In this document: in pieces, positions 38,002-47,105 of the stretch
How positions within the stretch are numbered: position 1 is the stretch's first letter
Layout: every line of letters begins with the position of its first letter
Assembly: GCA_947174495.1 (NCBI GenBank)
Contig: CAMWJC010000011.1
Span: forward strand, 1 to 57,586
DNA length: 57,586 bases
Direction: 5' to 3'
From: an uncultured Lachnospiraceae bacterium
Lineage (GTDB): Bacteria; Bacillota; Clostridia; Lachnospirales; Lachnospiraceae
Position numbers and translations under genes: made by a program
The notes under the pieces: model-generated
Seen by the model: the letters and a program-made list of their open reading frames with translations, nothing else
Databases searched by the model: none
What the model was told of the DNA's origin: nothing

Positions 38002-38013
38002 TTAAACGTTTTA
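38002..38013. promoter_or_regulatory. LacI-type operator O2
   Basis: This is an exact second copy of TTAAACGTTTTA, 144 bp from O1 centre to centre and upstream of the promoter. A related half-site, TTTAACGT, lies at 37991. The spacing would allow a DNA loop by a tetrameric or paired repressor. Confidence 0.6.
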
Positions 38014-38109
38014 CCATATATTTTCAATTTTACTTTATAAAATTAATTTATGTCCCGTCGTTAAGTTTTAGCACTAAATTCTTTTGGAAAAATCCACTCC
38101 CTTTTCCGT

Positions 38110-38242
38110 TTATCATTTCCGGAAGGAAGTGGACGGAGCTGTTTAGATCAAAATATAGATGGGGAAAATATGGTTGAATTTATTGACGAAGCTGCCGCTA
38201 TCTGCGACCGCATCAAAAAAAGAATTACACCTTTCAAATATC
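38110..38242 (+). other. Coding-like plus-strand remnant in the 477-bp gap
   Basis: The gap 37766-38242 holds the operon promoter and operators in its left half. In the right half a plus-strand frame from the ATG at 38170, with GGGGA 5 bases upstream, reads MVEFIDEAAAICDRIKKR before running antisense into the HIT-like gene. It looks protein-like but has no end of its own. It may be the start of a lost gene or chance. Confidence 0.2.
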
Positions 38243-38941
38243 TCATTTTAATTTTTTGCCTGACACAATATGGAAAACAAGATATTCATTATCATTTTTC
38301 TGTTTGTTATACTGGTGTACGAGAGAATATCCTTTCTGCACTATATTGAATTCAACATTCAATAAATCTATACTATGTAAAATGCTTCTCAAATACGTAT
38401 ATTTATGTTCTTCGTTCCCTGCTATTTGGGATGATGAGATTGGCTTAACAACAAAATGAACCTCCCAATTAGGGTTTGGATGTTCCAGAATACAGATATC
38501 TTTATCTCTATAAAAGACGCTTTCGACTTGCTCTTGTACAGAGTATTCATTCACAATTTCATGATTTGTAAACATATGAAAATGTACCTGTTGAACCTCT
38601 TGTCTTTTTCCTCCATTAGCAACAATCACAAATGAATCATTATACTCAGGCCGCATCACACATATGTCCTTTGCAGCCTCCCAAGTCTTCACAAAATAAT
38701 TGCTAAAGCTATCTAACGCCATTTGCTGTAAATTCTTAACTGCCCTTTTAGGCGAAATAATAATATGATTTTCATATGAGGGTTGAGGATGATAGAACGC
38801 AATTATTTCCTTGCTGTTGTATACTTTCTTCACAGGTATAGCCCAACTACAGTGCTGAAATGCATTTCCTACAACTTTACCCATAAAGGGGCCTTTCGCA
38901 ATTTTGAACAGTAACTTCTTAACTTTATTAGCTTGATTCAT
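38243..38941 (-). CDS. HIT-like protein with two half-domains
   Basis: The product has 232 residues. The first half carries an HIT-type motif, QVHFHMF (His120 and His122), in which the first histidine of the usual HxHxH is glutamine but the catalytic middle one remains. The second half repeats the pattern: CILEHPNPNWEVHFVVKP matches IAFYHPQPSYENHIIISP of the first half, but its motif is reduced to EYLVFHIV. HIT proteins hydrolyse or transfer nucleotidyl groups; only the first half could do so here. A TTG at 38950 is closer to the AGGA site than the ATG at 38941, so the start is uncertain. It stands alone, with no clear operon partner. Confidence 0.72.
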   Translation of the reverse strand: MNQANKVKKLLFKIAKGPFMGKVVGNAFQHCSWAIPVKKVYNSKEIIAFYHPQPSYENHIIISPKRAVKNLQQMALDSFSNYFVKTWEAAKDICVMRPEYNDSFVIVANGGKRQEVQQVHFHMFTNHEIVNEYSVQEQVESVFYRDKDICILEHPNPNWEVHFVVKPISSSQIAGNEEHKYTYLRSILHSIDLLNVEFNIVQKGYSLVHQYNKQKNDNEYLVFHIVSGKKLK

Positions 38942-39052
38942 ATTAATCAACTTTTCCTTTCTTCGCCCTTATCCGCGGCTCTTTCGTCCAAATGTGTCTA
39001 TTCAAAAAGCTCTGCCCCTTAAACCTTTTTCGCTCTCAGATTAACAGGCTTT

Positions 39053-39658
39053 TTAGTCTTTGTCAGGCTGCTGTCCGTCATGAGCTCTCCACTGACATTC
39101 CATCATTTGCATATTTGTAAAAACTGCCTTGAAGGAAGATTCCTCCGGTGAGCAGGCATAAATACCAAACTGAATTTTTCCATTCCCTTTTTGCATATGG
39201 CAGATTCTCATCTGATTAAAAGTTATTCCATCTGTGGAGCATTCAATACAGTAATCATCTTCCCGCCGGCTAAAACGATACCACATAGATTTTACTGAAG
39301 CATCAATAACTGTGGTAGCCCAGTCAGAATATCCTCCATTTGTTACAACGCTGCCTAAATGCTGATAGTCTTCATTCTCATATTCGACAGATGCTTTTAA
39401 CCAGTTTTCACTGTCAAGATACATCACAATGCCGCATTGATCAAATCTATGACTGCTCTCGGTAAATTCTGTTTTCACAACAAAACTGAAATACTTCTCT
39501 TCCGTTTCCATTTGAAACACCGGAGCATTGTCATTTTGAAAATGATAGTATGTCCTTTGCCACAAATCAGTATGCTGTTTTGTGATGATTTCAACCCTGT
39601 CGCCTGCAATTCTGCAATCATGCGGCTCCCTTATCCATTTAAACTCATTCATGTCCAT
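39053..39658 (-). CDS. DUF1349 family protein, concanavalin-like fold
   Basis: The protein has 201 residues. The pattern FSFVVKTEF, DQCGIVMYLDSENWLKASVEYE, GGYSDWATT and WYRFSRREDDYCIECSTDG is characteristic of DUF1349 (also named regulation of enolase protein 1), predicted to be a beta-sandwich that may bind carbohydrate. No signal peptide, so it acts in the cytoplasm. GGAGG is 9 bases from the ATG at 39658; a TTG two codons earlier is too close. It follows the maturase and sulfatase genes in the same direction and may belong to their unit. Precise role is unknown. Confidence 0.82.
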   Translation of the reverse strand: MDMNEFKWIREPHDCRIAGDRVEIITKQHTDLWQRTYYHFQNDNAPVFQMETEEKYFSFVVKTEFTESSHRFDQCGIVMYLDSENWLKASVEYENEDYQHLGSVVTNGGYSDWATTVIDASVKSMWYRFSRREDDYCIECSTDGITFNQMRICHMQKGNGKIQFGIYACSPEESSFKAVFTNMQMMECQWRAHDGQQPDKD

Positions 39659-39726
39659 AATCAATTACCTCCGAATCATTGTTTCCCGGGCAGCTGCCCG
39701 GCATTTAAATTATGACTCTATCCTTT

Positions 39727-40851
39727 TCAACCAACTCTGTAAGGGCTGCGTGGGTTTAAGGCCAACTGTCGTAAACTAGGAAGCGCATGAGCAAAAAACT
39801 TGCGATATGCCTCACAGTAGTAGTTCACGGCGAATCCTTCTGCTGTCATCATCCTATCCCGCCTGCAGCCGCCTCGGCAAAGAGGCGCATATACACACTG
39901 TCGGCACTCCTCCGTCAGCGGCACAGTGAGCCGGAATCTCTTCGCCGTATCCGAGTGAAGCAGATTATCCAATGAATCTGACGCGATATTTCCCATACGC
40001 CATTCATCCGTCACATAAAAGTCACAAGGATAAACACCACCGTCTGCTTCCACCACAAAATAAGGCTGGCACTGACCGCTCATGGCACAGTTCTCCGGTG
40101 GATAACCGCAGAGAATCCCTAACCAATTATCAAAATGCCGCACAGATGGGGCTTTATGCTGCCTGGCATCTGTATACCACGCATCATACAGCCGACACAG
40201 AAACTTTCCATAGCGCTCCGGCGTCAGGGACCATTGCTCCTCTCCGCGTTCAGCCTCAAGAGGGTCCAGACAGGGGATGAACTGCATATATCGCCAGTTA
40301 TGGCGCAGAAAATGACGATATACCTGTTCTCCACGACGTGCAAGAGATGCTGTCACTACACAAAGGATATTATACTCCACATGAAAGGTATTAAAAAGTC
40401 TTGTTGCCCGCTCAACATCATCATAAGTGCCGTTGCCAACGGCATTCACCCGAGCAGCATCGTGGAGCTCCCTTGTGCCATCTATACTGATGCCTACCAA
40501 AAAGTGATTTTCAGCAAAAAATCTTGCCCACTCCTCGTTCAACCGATACCCATTTGTCTGAATGGAGTTTTGGATGCGGACACCGTGAGTATTGTATTTT
40601 TGTTGCAGTTCCACCAATTGCCGGTAAAAGGGGAGCCCCACCAGAGTAGGCTCTCCCCCCTGAAAAGCAAAGCTGCATACATACTCTGTCTCTTCCAAGG
40701 CGCGGCGCACCAAAGCCTCAAGAATCTCTCCAGACATTAGTCCTAGATTGCCTTGTTCCCGATGAGCACTCACATCCCGGTAAAAACAATAGCGGCATGC
40801 CATGTTACAACTGCCGGACGCAGGTTTAATCAAAAAACTGCTATATTTCAT
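39727..40851 (-). CDS. Anaerobic sulfatase-maturating radical SAM enzyme
   Basis: The product has 374 residues. The radical-SAM cluster motif is Cys15-x3-Cys19-x2-Cys22 in SCNMACRYCFYRD. FQGGEPTL and ISIDGTRELHD follow, and the C-terminal SPASM region has GGVYPCDFYVTDEW, CRQCVYAPLCRGGCRRD and a final NYYC. This layout is that of anSME, which oxidises an active-site Cys or Ser of sulfatases to formylglycine. The ATG at 40851 has GGAGG 9 bases upstream; an earlier ATG at 40872 would place that site inside the gene. The sulfatase directly upstream, a Cys-type enzyme, is the obvious substrate. Confidence 0.92.
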   Translation of the reverse strand: MKYSSFLIKPASGSCNMACRYCFYRDVSAHREQGNLGLMSGEILEALVRRALEETEYVCSFAFQGGEPTLVGLPFYRQLVELQQKYNTHGVRIQNSIQTNGYRLNEEWARFFAENHFLVGISIDGTRELHDAARVNAVGNGTYDDVERATRLFNTFHVEYNILCVVTASLARRGEQVYRHFLRHNWRYMQFIPCLDPLEAERGEEQWSLTPERYGKFLCRLYDAWYTDARQHKAPSVRHFDNWLGILCGYPPENCAMSGQCQPYFVVEADGGVYPCDFYVTDEWRMGNIASDSLDNLLHSDTAKRFRLTVPLTEECRQCVYAPLCRGGCRRDRMMTAEGFAVNYYCEAYRKFFAHALPSLRQLALNPRSPYRVG

Positions 40852-40933
40852 TGTACTCATCCTCCATTTCATCCCTTTGTTGCAATTCCATCGTCGCCAT
40901 CTAATCAGTCATAACCAAACCTCGAAAGTCCCT

Positions 40934-42301
40934 TCAATCACTACAGGGCGCTATCACAGGCCTTACGCCCTCCGCCTTTTCAATTTCATCCAAAAGTTGC
41001 TCTGCCAATTCTCTGCGTACCCTTTCGTATTCCGGATTACGAACCTGATTCTCCAACTCGTAGGGATCTCTCTTTAAATCATAAAGAAAATCCTCCTCAT
41101 AATAATCACTGCTGCCTTCCTGCCATCCATCTGATCCCGGCGCATATACGCTGTAAAGATACTCTTCGGTGCGGATGCAACGTCCTGTACGGCTCTCACT
41201 TATCTGGGCAAAAACCCTGTTCTGCCTTCCGACAAGCTTTCCAGCTGCCACTTTCTCCAGATCTTCCCCTACCATGGCATCGCCTACATCCACTCCCGCC
41301 ATGGATAAAAAGGTCTTTGGCAAACCTGCGGTGCTTACCAGATCCTTAATTCTCTTTCCGCCTCTGAATCCCGGACCTGCGATCACAAGAGGAACCTGTA
41401 GACAGGAATCATGACAGGAACGCTTATAATCATCACTGCCCGTCATATGTGAATCTCTGTTCCGCGTTTTAAAATGAGAACCATGATCTGAACTGTATAT
41501 GATAATAGTATTTTCATACAGCCCTTTTTCCTTCAATTTTTGAATAAGACGCCCCAGATTATCATCCAGACTTCTGCAACATCCGAGATAATCCGGATAC
41601 ATTTCATCCGCGTCTCCTCCTAGCGCCTTTAGATCCTCCGGCAGTTCATAGTCTGCAAATCTCTCTTTAGAGCCCTTGGGTCCCTCATAGCATCCTCTGT
41701 CATTCTGATGATGAGGCTCTATATGAGATATGGTTAAAAAGAATGGCTTTTTCCCATCATAGGTATTCAAATATTCAAGTGCATAATCTGTAATGCAGTC
41801 TACCCGGTAGCCTTTGAACTCGCACTTATTCATATTTTCATCAAAGACAAAGCCATCATAGCCATGAGAAGTAGCCTCCAAAACATCAGCCACTCTCCAG
41901 AATCCTCTGTAGCCGCCTCTTCGCTCCAAAGGAATGGCACTTTTTTCATAATCGATATCCGGTGGCAGCGCATAGCTGTCCCGATGACTTGCTAAATGCC
42001 ATTTTCCCACATATGCGGTTTCATAGCCTGCTTCATCCATATAATCTGCCACAGTTTTGCAGTCAAGAGGCAACGGCTGACCGTTTCTAAAGCAGTTAAT
42101 TTCCGTTGGGTAACGCCCTGTCTGGAACATTGCCCTGCTGGGACCACAAACTGGCTGCGCCGTAAAAGCATTTTCAAACAGAATCCCCTCCTGCGCCAAA
42201 TTATCCAGATTGGGACTGATATCCAGTTTTTGCCCATAACAGCCCAGAGTGTCTGCCCGTTGCTGATCAGTAAAATAAAACAAAATATTCGGTCTTTCCA
42301 T
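40934..42301 (-). CDS. Type I sulfatase, Cys-type
   Basis: The protein has 455 residues. The maturation motif is Cys52-G-P-S-R56 in PVCGPSRAMFQTGR, so Cys52 becomes formylglycine. Metal and sulfate ligands include Asp12 in FYFTDQQRADTLGCYG, Lys100 and His102 in YVGKWHLAS, and SSDHGSH in the middle. No signal peptide is seen, so it is probably cytoplasmic and acts on imported sulfated sugars or small sulfate esters. GGAG is present before the ATG. The maturase gene follows 82 bp downstream. Substrate is unknown; the family covers glycan and small-molecule sulfatases. Confidence 0.92.
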   Translation of the reverse strand: MERPNILFYFTDQQRADTLGCYGQKLDISPNLDNLAQEGILFENAFTAQPVCGPSRAMFQTGRYPTEINCFRNGQPLPLDCKTVADYMDEAGYETAYVGKWHLASHRDSYALPPDIDYEKSAIPLERRGGYRGFWRVADVLEATSHGYDGFVFDENMNKCEFKGYRVDCITDYALEYLNTYDGKKPFFLTISHIEPHHQNDRGCYEGPKGSKERFADYELPEDLKALGGDADEMYPDYLGCCRSLDDNLGRLIQKLKEKGLYENTIIIYSSDHGSHFKTRNRDSHMTGSDDYKRSCHDSCLQVPLVIAGPGFRGGKRIKDLVSTAGLPKTFLSMAGVDVGDAMVGEDLEKVAAGKLVGRQNRVFAQISESRTGRCIRTEEYLYSVYAPGSDGWQEGSSDYYEEDFLYDLKRDPYELENQVRNPEYERVRRELAEQLLDEIEKAEGVRPVIAPCSD

Positions 42302-42417
42302 AATAATCTTTCTCCCATCCGACTAAGATATTTTTGGCAAATAAAGCCATTATCGATTTCATATTCTTCCCCTTCTATTCTCAAAATTTTCCTTCAAGAA
42401 TTTCACACCCCCTCCTG

Positions 42418-42981
42418 TCACACGATAGAATATAACAAAACTCCAACAACACCGGAACCAGCCATCACATAAATAGGATTCACTTTCCACTTACGCAGAA
42501 TCAATAACCCGACTCCAAAAATAAATACGGAAATATAATCGATATTACTCAGGTCAACGGGTAAAGTGCGTTGTCCGTAAAAAGATAAAATAATTAGTGA
42601 AATGCCCGCTGATGCAATCATGGCCACCACCGCCGGACGCAATCCTGCCAGTATGCCCTGGACCATCGTTAAGCCACGAAAACGATAGTAAATATAAGCA
42701 AGTACCATAACAATCACACAAGATGGCAAAATACATCCTGCTGTAGCAATAATAGCTCCCGGCAATCCCACCACCTGAATGCCTACAAAAGTTGCAGAAT
42801 TTATGGCAATCGGACCGGGTGTCATTTCTGCAATTGTCATTATGTCCGCAAATTGCGTCATGGTCAACCATGGATGGATATCGACTACCTGATGCTGGAT
42901 CAGGGGCATAGCCGCATAGCCTCCGCCAATACTAAAAAGCCCAATCTGAAAAAAACTCCAAAATAGCTCAAGATAAATCAT
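42418..42981 (-). CDS. Chromate-transporter-family protein, second half of a pair
   Basis: The protein has 187 residues, starting MIYLELFWSFFQIGLFSIGGG; the reading frame could extend to 43044 but that part overlaps the partner gene. The CHR signatures are FSIGGGYAAMPLIQ and EMTPGPIAINSATFVG, with about six membrane spans. It overlaps the end of the partner gene by 14 bp. Short CHR proteins work as pairs of antiparallel halves and export chromate, or in anaerobes possibly another oxyanion. The sulfatase gene follows 116 bp downstream, so sulfate-related anion traffic is conceivable, but this is inference. Confidence 0.88.
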   Translation of the reverse strand: MIYLELFWSFFQIGLFSIGGGYAAMPLIQHQVVDIHPWLTMTQFADIMTIAEMTPGPIAINSATFVGIQVVGLPGAIIATAGCILPSCVIVMVLAYIYYRFRGLTMVQGILAGLRPAVVAMIASAGISLIILSFYGQRTLPVDLSNIDYISVFIFGVGLLILRKWKVNPIYVMAGSGVVGVLLYSIV

Positions 42982-43555
42982 TTTTGCCGCCCCCCTTTTC
43001 CTTTTTTTCCTGATAAAAAGTATTTGCTGCGCCAACAGCACCACAAATCAAAATAATCAAAATGATATTAACATTAAAAAAGCGTACTGCAGCAAAAGAC
43101 CCCAGCAAGATTATAAGTGGAAGAACTCTCTTTTGCTTAAAAATTCTTATTCCCATCGTAAATACCACATCACAGATAACAGCTGCCACTCCAGCCAGCA
43201 TACCTGCCATAGCAAAATTAACGATCATATTATCCCGAAATGTCTGATAGAAAAGCGAGATTACAGAAATTATTGACAGTGGCGGAAGAACCGTACCAAG
43301 AACGGTCATCAATGCACCAGCAACACCAGCAACATGATACCCAACAAGAATAGATGCATTTACTGCAATGGCTCCAGGTGATGACTGTGCAATGGCTGTC
43401 AAATCCATCATTTCCTGTTCTTCAATCCAATTTAACTCTTCTACAAATTTCTTTCGCATTAGTGGAATAATAACAAACCCACCACCAAAAGTACAAGCAC
43501 TAAGCTGAAAAGTTGATAAGAACAATTTTCCTAATTTCTGTGTTTTCTTGTTCAA
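42968..43555 (-). CDS. Chromate-transporter-family protein, first half of a pair
   Basis: The product has 195 residues. FGGGFVIIPLMRKKFVEE and QSSPGAIAVNASILVGYHVAG are the CHR-family signatures; the rest is membrane spans. The start is TTG at 43555, which has GGAGG 8 bases upstream; an ATG at 43569 is followed within three codons by a stop. It is first in the pair and divergent from a LysR gene, with a TATAAT but a poor -35 in between, as expected for LysR-activated transcription. The ion exported is not evident. Confidence 0.88.
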   Translation of the reverse strand: MNKKTQKLGKLFLSTFQLSACTFGGGFVIIPLMRKKFVEELNWIEEQEMMDLTAIAQSSPGAIAVNASILVGYHVAGVAGALMTVLGTVLPPLSIISVISLFYQTFRDNMIVNFAMAGMLAGVAAVICDVVFTMGIRIFKQKRVLPLIILLGSFAAVRFFNVNIILIILICGAVGAANTFYQEKKEKGGGKNDLS

Positions 43556-43586
43556 ATTCTCATCCTCCTCTTCGAAATACAGCTTT

Positions 43587-43633
43587 ATTATAGCACTTGC
43601 ATTTCAATATTAAAAATAATATAATTTAATTAT
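43587..43633 (-). promoter_or_regulatory. Chromate-type transporter promoter and palindrome in the divergent gap
   Basis: Minus-strand TATAAT is at 43592-43587 with no good -35. A palindrome ATAAT-TTA-ATTAT at 43621-43633 lies upstream and is a candidate LysR site. The whole gap is strongly AT-rich, which weakens the case for any single palindrome. Confidence 0.4.
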
Positions 43634-43668
43634 TTCTATATAAATTTTAGTATATGGAAGAAAGCAAT

Positions 43669-44583
43669 ATGACGATTAAGCATCTTAAATTATTTCTGGC
43701 TGTTTGTAACTGCGATTTTAATACTACAAGAGCTGCCAATGAACTACATACGACACAACCCGCTGTCAGTCTTGCTATCCGGGAATTAGAGCAATATTAT
43801 GGCGTGGTTTTATTTGACCGGATTGGAAGGAGATTAAAGATCACAGAAGCAGGACAGCGATTTCAAGAATATGCCTTCCATATCATTACTCTGTTTGATG
43901 ACATGGAAAAAGGAATGAGAGACTGGGACTCTTTTGGTATTCTGCGGGTAGGTGCCAGCATTACTATCGGTTCACAATTTTTACCAAATTATGTAAAAAC
44001 CTTTTATAGTCATTATCCCGGCACAGAAGTCAGAGCAGTCATTGGACCCTCCGATTATTTGGAGCAGAAAATCTTAAATAGTGAACTGGATTTTGCATTG
44101 ATTGAAGGCATTACGCATATCCCTTCTTTTATTTCAGAAGAATATATGGAAGATTATTTAACTGTTATTTGCCCAACAAACAGCAGTTTATGTCAAAAGC
44201 AAGAAATTACTATTGATGAATTTCGCAGGCAAAACTTTCTGCTACGTGAAAGAGGAAGCGGAACAAGAGAAGTTTTTGAAAGAGTAATTGAACAAGCTGG
44301 ATTTATGGTGACTCCCATTTGGGAAGCGACGAGCACAACAGCCTTAGTTAATGCCGTCATCAATGGACTGGGTATTTCTGTTCTCCCCTATAGAATGGTT
44401 GTCGGGCCTTTGAAGCGCGGGCTTGTGTCTACCGTAAGCGTAAAAGGGTTAAGCTTCCAGCGAAAATTTCATATCGTATATCATAAAGAAAAATTTCTCA
44501 CTTCATCCGCAAAAGCATTTATGGAACTATGCCGTAACTATGAAATGAATTATCCGATTCCCAGATACAATGGCCTGTATTAG
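43669..44583 (+). CDS. LysR-family transcriptional regulator
   Basis: The protein has 304 residues, starting MTIKHLKLFLAV. The winged helix (TRAANELHTTQPAVSLAIRELEQYYGVVLFDR) is standard. The effector domain follows, with GSGTREVFERVIEQAGF and STTALVNAVINGLGISVLP, which resembles the CysB/CbbR-type fold. GGAAG sits 8 bases before the ATG at 43669; an ATG at 43654 would add five residues without a site. It is divergent from the CHR pair and probably controls it. Its ligand is unknown; transporters of oxyanions make an inorganic or sulfur-related signal plausible. Confidence 0.9.
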   Translation: MTIKHLKLFLAVCNCDFNTTRAANELHTTQPAVSLAIRELEQYYGVVLFDRIGRRLKITEAGQRFQEYAFHIITLFDDMEKGMRDWDSFGILRVGASITIGSQFLPNYVKTFYSHYPGTEVRAVIGPSDYLEQKILNSELDFALIEGITHIPSFISEEYMEDYLTVICPTNSSLCQKQEITIDEFRRQNFLLRERGSGTREVFERVIEQAGFMVTPIWEATSTTALVNAVINGLGISVLPYRMVVGPLKRGLVSTVSVKGLSFQRKFHIVYHKEKFLTSSAKAFMELCRNYEMNYPIPRYNGLY

Positions 44584-44705
44584 AAGCAGTAACCCACTCA
44601 TCACTACAAACTTGGTCTCCGGAAGCTTTCCATGAAATTTTGCATACATTTTATCGGTGCTGCCGCCTCACAGCATTGAAAGCGGAATGGATATTCTGTC
44701 TGTTG

Positions 44706-47075
44706 CTAATGAAAAATATTTTGTGTGATTGCTACCGCCCAGCTGCAATCTTCCATGGATTGTATTTCCAGCTTCTGTTCCTTCTCTTTCCACTCTATTT
44801 TACGTTTTGAAAATTCTCCCTGCTCGTACCCATAATCAGTCCCGGCGTCCTCATATAACTCATACACTGCATCTTTGCCGGGATAGATATGAAGGTGGAT
44901 GCCAGCCTCTGGTAATTCCTGCGTACATTCTATCTTTTTTCCGGCCATGGGAATAATGCTCCCAGCCTTTATAAATAACGGGATTTTGGAGATATCAGCA
45001 TTTACAGATATACGCTGTCCCCCTTCATACCGTTCATCGGTCCAAAAATCATACCAGTCGGCCCCTTCTGGTAAATATACCTCTCTTGTCTTTGAAACTC
45101 CTTCCAATACGGCAGACTTTTTTCCATAATACATCGGAGAAGTCACCGGACAAACCATTATAGCCGGTCCAAACAGATATTGATCATCTACAAGCAGCGC
45201 TCTTTTGTCATCTGCAAAATCAAATGCCAGAAGTCTCATGATGGTTGCGTCCTCTTCCCAAACCTTTCCGGCACATGAATATATATATGGAAGCAATTGA
45301 TACCTAAGCTGATTTGCAGCAATAAGCGCATCATAAAACAGATCCCCCGGTTCTCCAAACTGCCATAATTCTCTTCTCACATCTGTTCCATGATTTCGGA
45401 AAATCGGAAGCAATGCCCCCATCTGAAACCACCTGGTGAATAATTCCCTGTATCCTAAATCTTCATTTCCATCTTCATATTCACCCGACCAAAACCAGGG
45501 GGTTCCACTTTTTACAAAAAATCCGCCTATGTCAAAAGTCCAATAGGGAAGTCCGCTGGCACAAAAATTCAAACCTGCCGCTATCTGTTTTTTGAAATTA
45601 TCCCAGCTTGCATATATATCACCTGACCACAAAATTGTTCCATACTTCTGCGATCCGGTGTATCCGCTTCTGGTAAGATTCATTACACGCTTTTGCGGTT
45701 CCTGTGTCCTTTGCCCCTCATAAATTCCCTGCGCATGAAACAATCCATAAGCATTTCCCAGATCAGCCGGCATCATTTTCTGCGATTGCTCTAAAAACTC
45801 CTCATACATTTTCTCCGGAAGGGGCTTTTCTGCCCGGCTCCATTCCGGTGTAATAGGTTCGCAGGAATCACACCACCATGCATCAACCCCATACTGCTGC
45901 AGGCCATCCCTAACCTGCTTCCAATATAGTTTCCTTCCTTCCTCGCTGAAAGCATTGTAAATGTCAGAAACCGGAAGAAGCAGCTTCTCTTTATCCATCT
46001 CTTTATAATTACTGCTTTTTTCATTCATATTAGGCCATATGGATATCATGAAATGAAGATTATTTTTATGTAACTTATCTATCATTTCTCCCGGTAAAGG
46101 AAAACGGCTTTTATCAAAGCTTTTTTGCCCCCACATTCCATCTTCCCAATAAAGCCAATCCAGTACCATTACATCAGCGCCGATCTGCCTTTCTCTGATT
46201 TCAGATGCCACCTGAAGAATTTCTTCCTGTGTTTCATACCGTTCCTGCGACTGTATATAGCCAAATGCCCATTTTGGCAGCATAGATGCTTTTCCTGTCA
46301 GTTTTCGATATCCTTTTATAATCTGGTCAAAAGAAGGCCCATAAATGAAATAGTAATTCAACTCTTCGTCCGCTTCCGTATAAAAGAAGGAATCCGTATA
46401 TTTCACATCGCTGAAAATAGCCGGACTTCCGGTAGGTATCAAGATACCATATCCTTTCGTAGATAGCAGCATAGGTACTGCTATTTTCATGTTTGCCTGA
46501 TGCAGATACCGCACCGTTCCTCTCAGATTAAGAATTCCATCATCCGGCTGTCCCAATCCGTATAAAACCTCATCCTCCTGCCATTCCCAAAAAACAGTCG
46601 TATGATACAATTCCCTGTCAAATTCCCTTGTTGCATATTCAATATTATTCTTCGTGCCATCCGGCGTATCCATTTTATTAATAACCGCATGCTCATCAAT
46701 AACTGTTTTATAGGCATGAAAGGACTCTAGACACTTGCTGTTTTCCTCTTTTTCCATCAACAGCCTCTTTCCATTGCTGTCATAATAACTGATCGATGCT
46801 GTTTCTTTTGAAACCCTGACATCTAGCAGTTCTGTAGATAAAACAATTTCTCTTTCATCAAATCTATGAGTCCAGTCAGCATAGCTCTCCTGCTTATCAA
46901 CTCCCGTCCCCTGCGAAGCAGAAAATCTTTCCTTCTGCGTATAGCTGATTCGGATTATGGATGAACTTTGCGGCGCAATTCGAATTTGGCCTTTTTCTGT
47001 AAATAAATACAGGCAATTTTGCTCCCGCTCTATAGTTGTAACTCTGAAAGTCTTTCTTTTTTCAACCTGTAACAT
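44706..47075 (-). CDS. Glycoside hydrolase family 31, alpha-xylosidase/alpha-glucosidase type
   Basis: The protein has 789 residues with the usual GH31 order: N-terminal sandwich, catalytic barrel from about 265, and proximal and distal C-terminal sandwiches. The nucleophile is Asp403 in WWCDSCEP and the acid/base is Asp486 in LWSGDIYASW. GYIQSQERY and MVLDWLYW are also typical. No signal peptide, so intracellular. The motif and length fit alpha-xylosidases and related alpha-glucosidases; which of the two cannot be told. GGAGG lies before the ATG. Its upstream region contains a truncated aldo/keto-reductase start, a sign of deletion. No obvious operon partner. Confidence 0.9.
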   Translation of the reverse strand: MLQVEKRKTFRVTTIEREQNCLYLFTEKGQIRIAPQSSSIIRISYTQKERFSASQGTGVDKQESYADWTHRFDEREIVLSTELLDVRVSKETASISYYDSNGKRLLMEKEENSKCLESFHAYKTVIDEHAVINKMDTPDGTKNNIEYATREFDRELYHTTVFWEWQEDEVLYGLGQPDDGILNLRGTVRYLHQANMKIAVPMLLSTKGYGILIPTGSPAIFSDVKYTDSFFYTEADEELNYYFIYGPSFDQIIKGYRKLTGKASMLPKWAFGYIQSQERYETQEEILQVASEIRERQIGADVMVLDWLYWEDGMWGQKSFDKSRFPLPGEMIDKLHKNNLHFMISIWPNMNEKSSNYKEMDKEKLLLPVSDIYNAFSEEGRKLYWKQVRDGLQQYGVDAWWCDSCEPITPEWSRAEKPLPEKMYEEFLEQSQKMMPADLGNAYGLFHAQGIYEGQRTQEPQKRVMNLTRSGYTGSQKYGTILWSGDIYASWDNFKKQIAAGLNFCASGLPYWTFDIGGFFVKSGTPWFWSGEYEDGNEDLGYRELFTRWFQMGALLPIFRNHGTDVRRELWQFGEPGDLFYDALIAANQLRYQLLPYIYSCAGKVWEEDATIMRLLAFDFADDKRALLVDDQYLFGPAIMVCPVTSPMYYGKKSAVLEGVSKTREVYLPEGADWYDFWTDERYEGGQRISVNADISKIPLFIKAGSIIPMAGKKIECTQELPEAGIHLHIYPGKDAVYELYEDAGTDYGYEQGEFSKRKIEWKEKEQKLEIQSMEDCSWAVAITQNIFH

Positions 47076-47105
47076 CTGCTGCTTTCCTCCATCTGTATTA
47101 TCCCT

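Noticed and set aside
37962..38177. A 71-codon plus-strand frame in the gap upstream of GH127
   Set aside because: It is AT-rich, low in complexity, has no ribosome-binding site and crosses the operators and promoter.
41996..42472. Plus-strand frame opposite the sulfatase start
   Set aside because: It is antisense to the conserved sulfatase N-terminus with its CxPxR motif and has no family resemblance.
42418..43555. The two CHR genes as one gene broken by a frameshift
   Set aside because: Each half has its own CHR motifs and start, and paired short CHR proteins are a normal form of the family.
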